This document shows, one piece after another, positions 16,980 through 26,249 of a DNA stretch of 57,168 bases. Below the pieces are notes generated by a model. That model saw nothing but the letters and a program-made list of their open reading frames with translations. It did not search any database and was not told the origin of the DNA. The position numbers and the translations under genes are program-made. The DNA lies in IMG/VR virus record IMGVR_UViG_3300037262_000028, positions 1 to 57,168 of that record, one strand, 5' to 3'. Source of the DNA: a virus. Each line of letters opens with the position of its first letter. Within the stretch, counting starts at the first letter, position 1.

Positions 16980-18595
16980 TAGTGCACTCCAGTCGTCGCC
17001 ATCGCCACATGAATCGCAGGTTTAATCGTCCCTGCAATACCTGGTGCATCGGTTGCTGCTGTTTTTATATTAACTGAATCGATATTCACCGTAGTTGATG
17101 ACGAATTACTGGCGCTCTTGCCCACTGCTGTTGCATTCGCCCCGAGCGCCCCCGCATATCCTAAGCGCTTATTTAGCGAGGCTGATAAATCCGTGGCGCT
17201 GGGCGCTTCATAAATTCGCGCGAACGCTTCAGTCATTTCACCTACTGACGATCCTGACAAGGCGTTTTTATATCCTGGGTTCGTATCCAACTCAGATTTC
17301 AGAAACTTAAGCTGTTCGTCTTCTGTTCCTTTGTCCAAACCGTGTCCAAACATTGCTTTAAAAGCGTCTTGCCGCGCACCGCGCCAGTTAGCTAATCCTC
17401 TCGCGCCTTGGCCGCCACCTTTCGGGTTATAGGACCCGGGGTTCAGGCTGCTCTCAGCTTGCAAATTACCCGTAATGGCTTTTGCCTGGTCTGTCGTAAA
17501 ACCCATCGCTTTCAATTTATTGATAATGCGTAACTTAGCTTCTTTCTGTTCGCCCGTTGATAGAGGCCCTGTCGGTGTTGCGGATGGTTGAGTTGAACTG
17601 TCGCCAAAAATATCATAGCTGCGATCTTTATGCCTGCTAGCCCCCCATCTGCTGATCCAACCTAAGCTATTACCTATCGCTTTGCCGACCAGATTAAATA
17701 GCTTAGCGACCCATTCTACTACAGTAGCCAAAGTCCCGACGCCGTCTGAAAAACTAATCAGATCCTGTTTGAATTGATCCGTCACCAACCATGCAGCCAA
17801 ATCTTGCAAAGGCTTCATAAAATGGTTCAACACTTCAATGCCTGCTGCGGCTAATTCATTACTGACTTTATTCCAGGCTTTACGCAATTCTTCTGAATCG
17901 CCAGCCAGTTTCATCTGTTCATTAACAAGTTCTGCATTCGCGCGCAGTAATTTTTTGGCTGCTTCCGGGCCGTCTTTCAAAATCGGGTATAGACTAGCGG
18001 CGATACCGAGTTCGGAAGAGGCTAAATTACCGGCCGCTTCAGCATCTGTCTGCGTCCCGCCTTTTTCCAGAACATTGCGGCGTACACGTGCGATCGCTTC
18101 AGATTTTTTAAGTAGCAAATCAAGGCCACTCGTCGCCGACGATATATCGACCCCGTTGACCATCACGCCCTGACTTACTTCACGGTACTTACGAAATCGG
18201 GCAAACTCTTCATTCGCTTTAGAAATCGCCGAAGTTGCATCTTCAGCAGTACCGCCTGCCTGTTCGGCCGCAGCGCGCCATTCGAAAATTTCTTTCTTGT
18301 TTATAGCGAAATTATCCGACAAACGCTGTACGGAAGCTGTCGAATCCAGCATATTGCTGACAAACGTCTTAATGCCTGATACGGACGCGTAAATTCCTAC
18401 GATAGAAATCAATTCACGTTTCAGTTTACTGAACGCCTCTGCGGCTGATGACCCTGATTTATGAAGGCTTTGGCCGGTCTTGCCTGACTGACCTTCTATA
18501 TTTTTCAGATGCTTTACGGCCGCTTGCTGTTCAGTAGTGAACTGAGTCGTATCGAGCGACAAAGAAACAACAAGACTTTCAATAACGGTTGGCAT
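16979..18595 (-). CDS. Tape measure protein with tail-lysozyme domain
   Basis: A 538-residue protein with a helical N-terminus (LSLDTTQFTTEQQAAVKHLKNIEGQ) of tape-measure type. A region at about residues 350-450 (MGFTTDQAKAITGNLQAESSLNPGSYNP, GARGLANWRGAR) matches the phage tail lysozyme fold, with the glutamate in QAESSLNP as catalytic candidate. The tape sets tail length and the enzyme opens peptidoglycan during DNA entry. About 80 nm of tail would fit this length at 1.5 angstrom per residue (inference). TAATG overlaps at both ends. Confidence 0.85.
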   Translation of the reverse strand: MPTVIESLVVSLSLDTTQFTTEQQAAVKHLKNIEGQSGKTGQSLHKSGSSAAEAFSKLKRELISIVGIYASVSGIKTFVSNMLDSTASVQRLSDNFAINKKEIFEWRAAAEQAGGTAEDATSAISKANEEFARFRKYREVSQGVMVNGVDISSATSGLDLLLKKSEAIARVRRNVLEKGGTQTDAEAAGNLASSELGIAASLYPILKDGPEAAKKLLRANAELVNEQMKLAGDSEELRKAWNKVSNELAAAGIEVLNHFMKPLQDLAAWLVTDQFKQDLISFSDGVGTLATVVEWVAKLFNLVGKAIGNSLGWISRWGASRHKDRSYDIFGDSSTQPSATPTGPLSTGEQKEAKLRIINKLKAMGFTTDQAKAITGNLQAESSLNPGSYNPKGGGQGARGLANWRGARQDAFKAMFGHGLDKGTEDEQLKFLKSELDTNPGYKNALSGSSVGEMTEAFARIYEAPSATDLSASLNKRLGYAGALGANATAVGKSASNSSSTTVNIDSVNIKTAATDAPGIAGTIKPAIHVAMATTGVH

Positions 18596-19193
18596 TAATC
18601 ATCTCTGCTTAAATGTTCATTGTAATTATCAACCAGGATAATTTCAATCATGTCATATACGTCTTCGATGCTGTACACCGTATCAAGCTCAGCCATTGTG
18701 GCTTTATCATGAGAGATGACCATTCCTAAAGTCCGCGGTACATTAAGATAGTTAATGCACCGCTTATCGGGGATGCCGCCGAATTTTACTGAGAACTTCC
18801 GGCGGCCGGCGAAAAATTTACGTGCAGTAGCAAAATCTCTTTACGCAAGACCAATCTGGTTTTCACTTCTTCGATGTCATCTTCAATCAGATTGCGAAGC
18901 ACCGCTGGTTTACCCGGGTCGGGCATAGCCTGCACGCACTGGAACATTTCATCCATCAGCGGTTCCACATCGTAATAGTTCATACCAGCTAAAGCTTTGA
19001 ATCCAATTGCGGCGATGCCCGCCATACCAGATTGCATGACATCTTCTGGAATATCGACTCCGCTTTTAGCTAAAGCCAGAAAAACTTTCATCGCCCAACG
19101 TTCAGCTTGTGAAGCAGGCATTTCTTTCAGCTGAAATACTTTGCCTTTATCCCGTCCTTCCGCCGCGATCGTAATGGTTGCGGTTTTACGCAT
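18595..19193 (-). CDS. Tail assembly chaperone, frameshifted long form (GT-like)
   Basis: A -1 shift at the heptamer A AAT TTT (18819-18813) takes ribosomes into an open frame ending with TAA at 18597-18595. That stop overlaps the tape measure ATG (TAATG). The transframe protein is 199 residues: 127 shared codons and 72 new ones (TTC GCC onward) containing KFGGIPDKRCINYLNVP and VYDMIEIILVDNYNEHL. Frame, stop position and slippery site all agree. Such -1 frameshifting between tube and tape measure is widely conserved in tailed phages. Confidence 0.8.
18786..19193 (-). CDS. Tail assembly chaperone, short form (G-like)
   Basis: The 135-residue zero-frame product starts at 19193, where TAATG overlaps the tube gene stop, rather than at an earlier codon inside that gene. 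It begins MRKTATITIAAEGRDKGKVFQL, then an alpha-helical body (AERWAMKVFLALAKSGVDIP). Chaperones of this class coat the tape measure before tube assembly. The position between tube and tape measure is diagnostic. Confidence 0.8.
   Translation of the reverse strand: MRKTATITIAAEGRDKGKVFQLKEMPASQAERWAMKVFLALAKSGVDIPEDVMQSGMAGIAAIGFKALAGMNYYDVEPLMDEMFQCVQAMPDPGKPAVLRNLIEDDIEEVKTRLVLRKEILLLHVNFSPAAGSSQ
18813..18819 (-). promoter_or_regulatory. Slippery heptamer A AAT TTT for -1 frameshifting
   Basis: X XXY YYZ form with X=A, Y=T, in the zero frame of the chaperone gene near its 3' end and followed by a GC-rich stretch (CGCCGGCCGCCGG) that could pause ribosomes. Confidence 0.8.
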
Positions 19194-19621
19194 TATGCAG
19201 GTGCTCCTAAGATTGTTTGCCATTTGATCTGAAACCGGCGCGGTGCCAGCACTTTCTTACCCGCAGCTAAAGGCGTGTAATTAGCCAGAACTCCATTCGT
19301 TAACGCGTATGCCCGTGAGATGCCAGGCTGATATATCGTACCGAATGCCTGATAAATTTCACGTTGCGCTTCCTGCGATGCGTACCACGCCTCGAAAAAG
19401 ACATTCGACACACTATCCGGTTGCAGGGTGACGTGCATAATTTTAATCTGCGGCACCCAGCCAGTCGACATAATTCCGTCAACGCCGATCAGGGCTTCGA
19501 CAGGATCTACCGCGTCAACCTCATAGGCGTCATCTTGTGCGAAGCCTATCATTTGTTGCGGGGTGTTAAACAAACTTGTTACGCCCAGATAAAGGGTACT
19601 GTTTGCTGAAGTAATGCTCAT
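19193..19621 (-). CDS. Tail tube protein
   Basis: A 142-residue protein directly after the sheath gene. The pattern SVSNVFFEAWYASQEAQREIYQAFGTI, and APRRFQIKWQTIL near the end, fit short myophage tube proteins. It forms the inner tube through which DNA passes. It is coupled to the chaperone gene by TAATG. Confidence 0.75.
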   Translation of the reverse strand: MSITSANSTLYLGVTSLFNTPQQMIGFAQDDAYEVDAVDPVEALIGVDGIMSTGWVPQIKIMHVTLQPDSVSNVFFEAWYASQEAQREIYQAFGTIYQPGISRAYALTNGVLANYTPLAAGKKVLAPRRFQIKWQTILGAPA

Positions 19622-19636
19622 GGTGAATATCCTTTA

Positions 19637-21574
19637 TTATTGAGCTTCGACTGAGGCTAAATTCATGCTTTGTACTGATCCGCCATCCATGTACCAAAAA
19701 GTCATCGGCGGAGAACCGCGGGCCCCCCGCACCTGCGCAGTGGCAGGCAAAATCTGCAAATAATACCCTTGTGAAAACAAAATCGCATCGATCGGCGTGC
19801 CTGCCGCCGTATTGACTTCGGCAATCTGCAAAGCAGATAACTGAACGCCTGGCTGAAATACGCCGAAGTTACCCGCTTGCGTAATCACTGTGCTTAACGC
19901 TGCGCGAATTAAAGCGTAACCTTGCGAGTTGTAAGGAATAGATTTCACGCTGGTCAGCAGTGTCATTAACACTAGCTGGAACGCTGAATTCATCCATATC
20001 TGATTAACGTAGCTATCCGCCCACTGAAACTGACCTGAAATCTGGCCTGGATTAAAAAACTGGAAACCCTGATTGGCTGTCGCGTAAGAGCCGTAAAAAT
20101 TGTATCCGTTAGCGATCAGATTAGAAGATACAGTCTGTGACGAGACAGTTGACGTAAATCCGGACTGCGATTTAAACGCCAGTGTCGAACGTCCGTTTAA
20201 CTGCGTGAAATCGATCGATGCAATAGAACCTGAAGTAAAAGCTGCCAGTCCGGTGTTATTTGGGTCGTAAACGCAAATAGTTCCCGAAGTTGAGTTATTT
20301 TTAAGAATATAGCCGAGACTGTTTGTTGCTGCGTTCGATTGCGTCGGAGTGATATCGAGATCCCACGCAACATAAGCGAATTCGCTATTTTGCAAGCCGT
20401 CCCAGTTAGCGAACGCCTGTTTATTCACGTTGCCGTAACCATTATCAGGATCGAACAGGGTAAAGAAAGTTGCCCAGTTAGTTGTCTGCGCGACGATGCC
20501 CGCCATGAAGGCTGCAGGTGTTGCAGGTGCCGCGCCTTGCGACAATGCGGCCCCGGTCGCCGAAGTCATCGACAAAGCAGTAGCCAGTGTGCCGGTACAG
20601 TAACCAATCGTACCTGCTGCACCGGGGGTGCCGCCGGTTAAAACGAAGTTACCGGAAACGCTATCATAAGTACAGGTGAGCGGACCTGAACTGATTGTGG
20701 TTGCAGATACTGTTTGCGCGCCGCCTGACGTAATATATGTACCTGCTGCACCTGTACCGGTACCCAGAGCTGTAATGGTTGTACCGGCTGCAGTAGTACC
20801 TCCTGATATGACTGATCCGACATACAGAGTACCTGACGACATCGCTGCAACAGTCATCAACCCGTATGATTGCGTAATCGTGGTTGATGTTGTTGTCTGA
20901 TTAAGGCTGACAGTATAAGTGCCAATACCTCCCGTCGTGCCAGTAAGTTGTGCCGTAATCGCTGTACCTGTCGTAACGCCTGTGCCAGACAGTACGCCGC
21001 CGACAACTAAAGCGCCTGAACCGACAGCAGTCACTGTCAGGGTATAGCCGGTGATTGAGCCTGTTACGCTGGTTGTCGTGCCTGTAGCGATAGTTGTCGC
21101 GGCGCTGGTAACACCGTCGTACGCGCCGAATGCTGTGGTAATGATCGTCGCAGCGTTTGCGGGGCTGGTAGCCGCAGATAAAGTGATCGCCCCCGACGTT
21201 TTCTGTACGCCTTCTACAGTGACGATTAACGTGCCGCTAAGAACCTGTAACGCTGTCAGTGATAAAGCCGCTGTTGCACCGCCGCGGATATATGCAGGTA
21301 CGGCGTTTTGGTTGTATTGCGCAAACAATAATGCGCCAGGCTTAATGTTCGAACCTTGAAAACCCGCGAAATATATAAGAGCGTTAGCGTAGTGTACTGA
21401 AGCTAATCCGTAATATGCACCGACAGCGGGTGCTGAAGGAAATGAAGGAACTGTTCCGATTGGTGTGCGAGTGCCGTTATCCAGACATAGCCCGGATAAA
21501 TCTAAGCCAGAACCGCCGGCCGATAAAACACTGGGGTTGACCTGGACAATGGCCGATGCTGGTATTGTACTCAT
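19637..21574 (-). CDS. Contractile tail sheath, DUF3383-like, with two Gly/Thr inserts
   Basis: A 645-residue protein. The N-terminus ([54 protein letters not shown]) and the C-terminal half ([13 protein letters not shown] ... [22 protein letters not shown]) match DUF3383 sheath proteins. About residues 170-294 are two Gly/Thr domains in tandem, enlarging the protein beyond the usual 450-500 residues. The inserts should face outward on the sheath (inference). Sheath presence makes this a myovirus. Confidence 0.85.
   Translation of the reverse strand: MSTIPASAIVQVNPSVLSAGGSGLDLSGLCLDNGTRTPIGTVPSFPSAPAVGAYYGLASVHYANALIYFAGFQGSNIKPGALLFAQYNQNAVPAYIRGGATAALSLTALQVLSGTLIVTVEGVQKTSGAITLSAATSPANAATIITTAFGAYDGVTSAATTIATGTTTSVTGSITGYTLTVTAVGSGALVVGGVLSGTGVTTGTAITAQLTGTTGGIGTYTVSLNQTTTSTTITQSYGLMTVAAMSSGTLYVGSVISGGTTAAGTTITALGTGTGAAGTYITSGGAQTVSATTISSGPLTCTYDSVSGNFVLTGGTPGAAGTIGYCTGTLATALSMTSATGAALSQGAAPATPAAFMAGIVAQTTNWATFFTLFDPDNGYGNVNKQAFANWDGLQNSEFAYVAWDLDITPTQSNAATNSLGYILKNNSTSGTICVYDPNNTGLAAFTSGSIASIDFTQLNGRSTLAFKSQSGFTSTVSSQTVSSNLIANGYNFYGSYATANQGFQFFNPGQISGQFQWADSYVNQIWMNSAFQLVLMTLLTSVKSIPYNSQGYALIRAALSTVITQAGNFGVFQPGVQLSALQIAEVNTAAGTPIDAILFSQGYYLQILPATAQVRGARGSPPMTFWYMDGGSVQSMNLASVEAQ
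20693..21067 (-). repeat. Tandem Gly/Thr insertion domains in the sheath
   Basis: Two copies, residues about 170-234 and 239-294, carry [32 protein letters not shown], then [22 protein letters not shown] and QTVSATTI. Confidence 0.85.
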
Positions 21575-21620
21575 GCGTTACTCCATATAAAAGCTGCTAA
21601 AAGCAAGCTGTGAAATTAAA

Positions 21621-22166
21621 TTAAGGGTGATACACCGCTTCTACAGAAACCAGTTCAACGTCCAGTGCTGCAGCGAATTGTTGGGTGATTGTGACAACAG
21701 CGTTTACCTGCATATGAAAGTCCACAGTCCAGCGCGTTTCAATCTGCTGTTCTGCATTTAAAAAAGGTGCCTGAACCGGAGTGCTGCACCATAGCGGTGT
21801 AATATCGAATCCAGATGTGGCGAACTGATCACACCCCCAGCCTGACCAGAACAATGTTGTCAGTATCTGTAAATTATCGGCCGCCAGCGGACCGTGAATA
21901 TCTAACTGAACTGACACGTCAGTAGGCGCGTTATCTGTTTGCACTGAGGCTGTACTTGGGTACCCGTCGCTAAATTCAGTCCAGTTAAATCCTAAACGTT
22001 GTCGTAACGATGGTGTCATCGTGACAAAATTAGTGTTTGCTGGTTCTGCCACGCGGTTTGTCTGCGCTTTTACGACAGGCGTCCCGGAGGGTAGTACGTA
22101 AGTTAAAAAATTGCCGAGAGTCTGAAACAGATCGGCTTCAGTAATGCTAATCGTCGCCGTCACCAC
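21621..22166 (-). CDS. Tail terminator/neck protein
   Basis: GTG start four bases after the upstream stop with GGGAG before it. A 181-residue protein with TEADLFQTLGNFLTYVLPSGTPVVKAQTNRV, like the LIC_12616-type neck proteins found before myophage sheath genes, and an IETRWTVDFHMQVNAVVTI strand region. It probably caps the tail. Confidence 0.65.
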   Translation of the reverse strand: MVTATISITEADLFQTLGNFLTYVLPSGTPVVKAQTNRVAEPANTNFVTMTPSLRQRLGFNWTEFSDGYPSTASVQTDNAPTDVSVQLDIHGPLAADNLQILTTLFWSGWGCDQFATSGFDITPLWCSTPVQAPFLNAEQQIETRWTVDFHMQVNAVVTITQQFAAALDVELVSVEAVYHP

Positions 22167-22169
22167 TAT

Positions 22170-22553
22170 TTAACTCCCGTTTTGCAAAACGCACGCTACT
22201 TTTGTCCATCCGTCCGTCGAATACCAGTTTTCAAGTGGCATAATAACCAGCCAGACAGTGCCATCCGGCAGCGTAACTAAATCGCCGCCTTTACTGGCTG
22301 GTCGTGATACGCCTTGCCAGTTACCGCTAACATACATCACGCATTTTTCGCCGACTAAATTCAGTCCGCTAACTTGCTGTAAATCTTTCCACTGAAGCGG
22401 TTGCTTTTGCACCTGAACATTTACTGCCGGCAAATATCCTGGTGTCTGCGTAAAATCGATGCCAATTGTAGGTGTTGTGGACTGCTGATAAGAAGCGGTA
22501 AGCCACGGGTTAATTGCGGCTATAACTGGCGCTACGATATTGTGCAAGTTCAT
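22170..22553 (-). CDS. Neck/head-tail connector protein (127 aa)
   Basis: A small beta-rich protein with LVGEKCVMYVSGNWQGVSRPASKGGDLVTLPDGTVWLVIMPLE, a pattern of conserved neck proteins between the gp10-like and terminator genes of Bcep-type phages. It overlaps the upstream gene by 4 bases. The exact role, stopper or adaptor, is not decided. Confidence 0.6.
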   Translation of the reverse strand: MNLHNIVAPVIAAINPWLTASYQQSTTPTIGIDFTQTPGYLPAVNVQVQKQPLQWKDLQQVSGLNLVGEKCVMYVSGNWQGVSRPASKGGDLVTLPDGTVWLVIMPLENWYSTDGWTKVACVLQNGS

Positions 22554-23107
22554 TCCGGGTCTACCTCGTAATCCACGCTATTCAGCATGTGCCCTGAATC
22601 TATCAGTGGTTTTTCTGATACCCCATTTGTGCTTTCGCCTGCCGCAACCCTGGCACGCGCTTCATTTACTGTCGCGTACGATATCGGGTTTCCGTTATCG
22701 CCTAACGTTGGGTCTGCAGCGCGCATGGCGCGCAGCATAATTGTTGTGCGCGATAAGGGCGGTGCGACCAGATCGATAATCGATGTCTGCAATTCGGCTT
22801 TTATTTCCTGCCCCATCTGATCTAATGACTGTTTAGCATTGTAATTAGTAGCCAATAACTTTTTCGCTATATCCTGCCCCCAATGGTTTTTTTCATTCGC
22901 AATCATCGTGCGGAAAAAAGGTCGGGGAGGGCTGCCCGAACCTGGATCGCCGAACTCCTGTATCGCCGCAATGTAAGCAACAGGCTTATTTTCGTAGGTT
23001 GCTGATTCCAAAAACCCTACGTGGACTTTTTGGGCTGCCTTTAAATTCGTCGCTAACTCTGCTAATCTCGCGTTCAGTGTTCCTGAACTTTTAAATGACG
23101 CGCTCAT
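22550..23107 (-). CDS. Virion morphogenesis protein, HK97 gp10-like
   Basis: A 185-residue protein with KVHVGFLESATYENKPVAYIAAIQEFGDPGSGSPPRPFFRTMI, the typical core of gp10/minor tail morphogenesis proteins, and LIDSGHMLNSVDYEV at the end. It acts at head-tail joining. It overlaps both neighbours by 4 bases. Confidence 0.75.
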   Translation of the reverse strand: MSASFKSSGTLNARLAELATNLKAAQKVHVGFLESATYENKPVAYIAAIQEFGDPGSGSPPRPFFRTMIANEKNHWGQDIAKKLLATNYNAKQSLDQMGQEIKAELQTSIIDLVAPPLSRTTIMLRAMRAADPTLGDNGNPISYATVNEARARVAAGESTNGVSEKPLIDSGHMLNSVDYEVDPE

Positions 23108-23526
23108 GATGGCCAGAAATTACGTGGGCGGGTTACAACGTACAATGCGTTGCGATATTGATTCGACATCGCCCAGTAGCTAGAGCCCGGCTGCGTTTGC
23201 TGCCACCACTGCGCTGTACCTTCCTGATATTTATTCTCAAGCTGTACGGTAACAGTTCCTTCAGTCGCACTATTAATGCGGCCTACGATGCCTGTAGCAG
23301 GTTGCGCCGCAGTACCTGAATTTAATGTGGCTATGTGCGCCGTTATTAAATTTAAAAATGTCTCGCGTTGCCCGCCAATACTGTCATCTGTAACCAGACT
23401 GCATCCGGTGTTATCACAATATTGACAGGCTTCATTAAAATAAAGTTGCGCCAGCGTTTCTGGTACGTTCGCCGCAAGAGCCGGAAAACGAAGTGCCCAT
23501 GTGGAGTAGTTAAATACGACTGACAT
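23104..23526 (-). CDS. Head-tail adaptor, DUF4054-like
   Basis: A 140-residue protein. FPALAANVPETLAQLYFNEACQYCDNTGCSLV and RETFLNLITAHIATLN are typical of DUF4054 head-completion proteins downstream of DUF2184 capsid genes. It overlaps the next gene by ATGA. Confidence 0.8.
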   Translation of the reverse strand: MSVVFNYSTWALRFPALAANVPETLAQLYFNEACQYCDNTGCSLVTDDSIGGQRETFLNLITAHIATLNSGTAAQPATGIVGRINSATEGTVTVQLENKYQEGTAQWWQQTQPGSSYWAMSNQYRNALYVVTRPRNFWPS

Positions 23527-23541
23527 TATTACGCCTTTAAA

Positions 23542-23910
23542 TTAATCTGCCACGGTGAATTTTTTTAAGTCTTTACCAGGCTTATCAGGATCTAAAGGTT
23601 CAAACCCGTTCTTTTCCGCTTTCATCTCAGTTGCTCTGGCTTCGGCATCGTTTGTTTTATTCATTGAAAAAATAAAACCATTCACAACCGCCGGGTGTTC
23701 TGCATTCAGCCGCATCCACTCGTCAAAAAATTCTTTCGGTACGTTTTCAGTAATACCAAAACCTCCTATAACGCGCGATGCGTTTGTACCGCGTAAAGTA
23801 ACGCGGCGAAGAGGTTTGCCAGGTGTCAGAAAATCCATGTGGATCCCGTTAGGAATCTTGCATCCAACACTGACTGTATTGCCGGATGATAGCTTGGGGA
23901 GTTCGGCCAT
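23542..23910 (-). CDS. Conserved phage structural-region protein (122 aa)
   Basis: A protein with TVSVGCKIPNGIHMDF and GGFGITENVPKEFFDEWMRLNAEHPAVVNGFIF. Proteins with this phrase stand between capsid and DUF4054 genes in several myophages. No function is established. A strong terminator lies immediately before its start, so expression may be lower than that of the capsid. Confidence 0.65.
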   Translation of the reverse strand: MAELPKLSSGNTVSVGCKIPNGIHMDFLTPGKPLRRVTLRGTNASRVIGGFGITENVPKEFFDEWMRLNAEHPAVVNGFIFSMNKTNDAEARATEMKAEKNGFEPLDPDKPGKDLKKFTVAD

Positions 23911-23928
23911 TTTAAATCTCCATAAAAT

Positions 23929-23956
23929 AAAAAGGCATTCATAAGAATGCCTTTTT
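23929..23956 (-). terminator. Rho-independent terminator after major capsid gene
   Basis: Perfect 12-bp stem (AAAAAGGCATTC and complement) with loop ATAA, ending in TTTTT on both strands. It lies 30 bases after the capsid stop in the leftward operon and would reduce downstream transcription, giving excess capsid. Confidence 0.85.
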
Positions 23957-23985
23957 CGTCTTGCGATTAAACTACAAAATACTAC

Positions 23986-25041
23986 TTATACGCCTACCAT
24001 CGAGCTGATTGCAAAAGGTTGGAAAATAATAGCGCCCCAACTTCCCTGCGACTTTTTCTGTTCGAAACTAGACATTTTAACGACCATCTTGTGTGCCCTC
24101 ATTTTTTCAGTGAATGCACAGAAGCCGGTTTTTTGCCCGTCAAGTTCATCAACAATCAACTGAACCATATTTCCTGCTGACGTATTTAAATACTGCTGTG
24201 CAGTTTCAATACGCAGTTTAGGGAAGTTCTTTTTCAGTAAATCTTCAACGTTGACGTTGTACTGATTAGTGGTGGTTAAAGCAACACTGGACGCTGGTGA
24301 CATTGCTAAAGTCATCGGCGAATCCATTTCAACCAGGCCACCGGATTGCGATACAACTAAACTGAATAGCGACTGAATATCTGTGTAGATTTCATTCGCT
24401 GTCGCTGTTACTGCACCGTTGGTAATCCACGGCCCTGACGTTCCTGAGTTGTATGCTTTCACACCTGGCGCAAGTGAAGGAAGTAAATCAGGAGAATTTA
24501 ACAACCCGTAATTTTGCAAACCTTGCACGCCGTAAAAATAAGTATTGTTCTGGTATTTATCCAACACGATTGCAGAAGCAATATTTAAACGCGCCGCCCA
24601 GTCGATTTTAGCTAAAGCCGCCATTTCCAGTTGTTTTTCACCCCATTGCGTAATCGTCTGATAATGGTACGATTGACGTTGCGGGAAGGTGGCGTTTGCT
24701 GTGACGGTACCGTTTTCAGAGTAGTCGCCGTAGCTCGATACTTCACCGCCGTTTTCAATGGTCGGGAACATCGCTGTAGCCATAGTCCAGTCGCCTTTTT
24801 TCGCTTCGCCCAAAATAGCGGCGGCGCGGTTTGGGGTGACTAAAACACGGACCAGGTTAGGGTCAAGGTAGTTAGCCAGGAAGGAGGGGATACCGGAGTT
24901 GCTGACGGTAACCAACGCGGGCTGTGCATCCAACGCCATACGTTCTGCAGCACCTTCTGGCAAATAGTCAAACAATTCGCCAGCGGGTCCCACAATACCG
25001 TACCGCGATTCGAGCATCGCTAATTCTAAATTTCGTTTCAT
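23986..25041 (-). CDS. Major capsid protein, DUF2184-like
   Basis: A 351-residue protein of HK97-fold DUF2184 type. Characteristic runs are PSFLANYLDPNLVRVL, RQSYHYQTITQWGEKQLEMAAL, MDSPMTLAMSPASSVAL and QGSWGAIIFQPFAISSM. Position between the cement-like and neck genes, with a good ribosome site (AAAGGAAAT), supports it. It forms the icosahedral shell. Confidence 0.9.
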   Translation of the reverse strand: MKRNLELAMLESRYGIVGPAGELFDYLPEGAAERMALDAQPALVTVSNSGIPSFLANYLDPNLVRVLVTPNRAAAILGEAKKGDWTMATAMFPTIENGGEVSSYGDYSENGTVTANATFPQRQSYHYQTITQWGEKQLEMAALAKIDWAARLNIASAIVLDKYQNNTYFYGVQGLQNYGLLNSPDLLPSLAPGVKAYNSGTSGPWITNGAVTATANEIYTDIQSLFSLVVSQSGGLVEMDSPMTLAMSPASSVALTTTNQYNVNVEDLLKKNFPKLRIETAQQYLNTSAGNMVQLIVDELDGQKTGFCAFTEKMRAHKMVVKMSSFEQKKSQGSWGAIIFQPFAISSMVGV

Positions 25042-25067
25042 GTTATTTCCTTTTTTAAATTAGCAGA

Positions 25068-26237
25068 TTAGCCGATAGCCCATGAACTCATCTTAATGAG
25101 TTCACCGACCGCGCCGGGGGACATCGCAAACCACTTAGTTTCAGTGGCGCCCAAGACTGTCACAGTACCGCTTGTTGATGCGGTAGATGTATTAGTCAGA
25201 TAACTGCCAACGCCGCCTGTAGCACCAGAAACCTGTGCTGTGACCTGCGTATTTGCGGCGATAGTGCCGCCAGTAATCGTGTCATTAATACTGATCGTGC
25301 CGGAACCAACAGCAGAAACAACCAAAGTACCGCCTGATGCTGAAATGGTTGTTGATGTGGTGGTTTGGCTGATACTGACAGCATAAGTACCCAGACCGCC
25401 TGAACCTGAAATAAAGGCAGTGATGGTTGTTCCTGCCGATACGCCCGTTCCTGATAATGTCTGCCCGACAGCAAACGTACCTGACAATGCAGAGCCGGCG
25501 GTAAACATGCCGCCTGATGCAGTAATCGTGGTACTAGGTACTGTCTGACTAATATTTACCTGGAAGGTAGCGCCAGCAGAACCGCCAGCGGTACCTGTCA
25601 ACTGCGCAACGATCGTTGTACCTGCAGCTACACCGGTGCCAGTCAGAGTCTGACCTGCAACAAAACCGCCGCTGGATAACGCACCCATAGTGAGTGTGGT
25701 ACCTGCAATAGTGCTGGTTGTTGCTGTATTAACCGCAATGGTTGATGTCGCAGCGCTATTGGCTACCAAAGAAGCAGTTACTGATGCTGCTGTTGGCGGA
25801 GAGCCTGTAGCCGCAAAACTAATCTGGCCTGTAGCGTTATTCGCGTAGGCTTTCATGTTTGCCGTTACGGCGGTAGTTCCGTTATTAGTTACCCAGAAGT
25901 CGCCAGCCTGATGCACTGTGACAGGGTATCCTGGAGGTACCAGCTGGGTGTTAGATCCAAGGAACTTAGTAATCAGAGCTTGCTGTTCGCGGTGGATAAA
26001 ACCGAGAGGTGTACCAGCTCCGGTATTGTTAACCTGCGACCACGGATCGACTTCGCCTGAAACGTTGTCGTAACCTTGCGGCGATCCCCAGCAGAAGTAC
26101 CCTACCGTAACGCCGTTAGGTCCTGCTACAGGATCACCAGGCCCGTTCAACACCGACGCGCGGGGGTTGGCCGAGCAAAAATCGCCCGCCACGCCTGGTG
26201 CGGGCATAATATTTACTTGCTGTTGAAATTGTGACAT
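25068..26237 (-). CDS. Capsid decoration/cement-like protein with three Gly/Thr inserts
   Basis: A 389-residue protein. The N-terminal 160 residues ([51 protein letters not shown]) resemble head decoration or cement proteins next to DUF2184 capsids. Residues about 178-361 are three tandem Gly/Thr domains inserted before the normal ending [20 protein letters not shown]. On the capsid surface they would add protruding domains (inference). Confidence 0.75.
   Translation of the reverse strand: MSQFQQQVNIMPAPGVAGDFCSANPRASVLNGPGDPVAGPNGVTVGYFCWGSPQGYDNVSGEVDPWSQVNNTGAGTPLGFIHREQQALITKFLGSNTQLVPPGYPVTVHQAGDFWVTNNGTTAVTANMKAYANNATGQISFAATGSPPTAASVTASLVANSAATSTIAVNTATTSTIAGTTLTMGALSSGGFVAGQTLTGTGVAAGTTIVAQLTGTAGGSAGATFQVNISQTVPSTTITASGGMFTAGSALSGTFAVGQTLSGTGVSAGTTITAFISGSGGLGTYAVSISQTTTSTTISASGGTLVVSAVGSGTISINDTITGGTIAANTQVTAQVSGATGGVGSYLTNTSTASTSGTVTVLGATETKWFAMSPGAVGELIKMSSWAIG
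25155..25706 (-). repeat. Three tandem Gly/Thr insertion domains in cement-like protein
   Basis: Copies at about residues 178-240, 243-300 and 303-361 carry [24 protein letters not shown] and [12 protein letters not shown] respectively, each followed by a GxGGxGTY-like turn and a Thr-rich strand. Confidence 0.85.
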
Positions 26238-26249
26238 AACTTTCTCCTA

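Noticed and set aside
17160-17171. Third copy of the CCTAAGCGCTTA operator sequence
   Set aside because: It is inside the tape measure gene, is incomplete and is probably chance.
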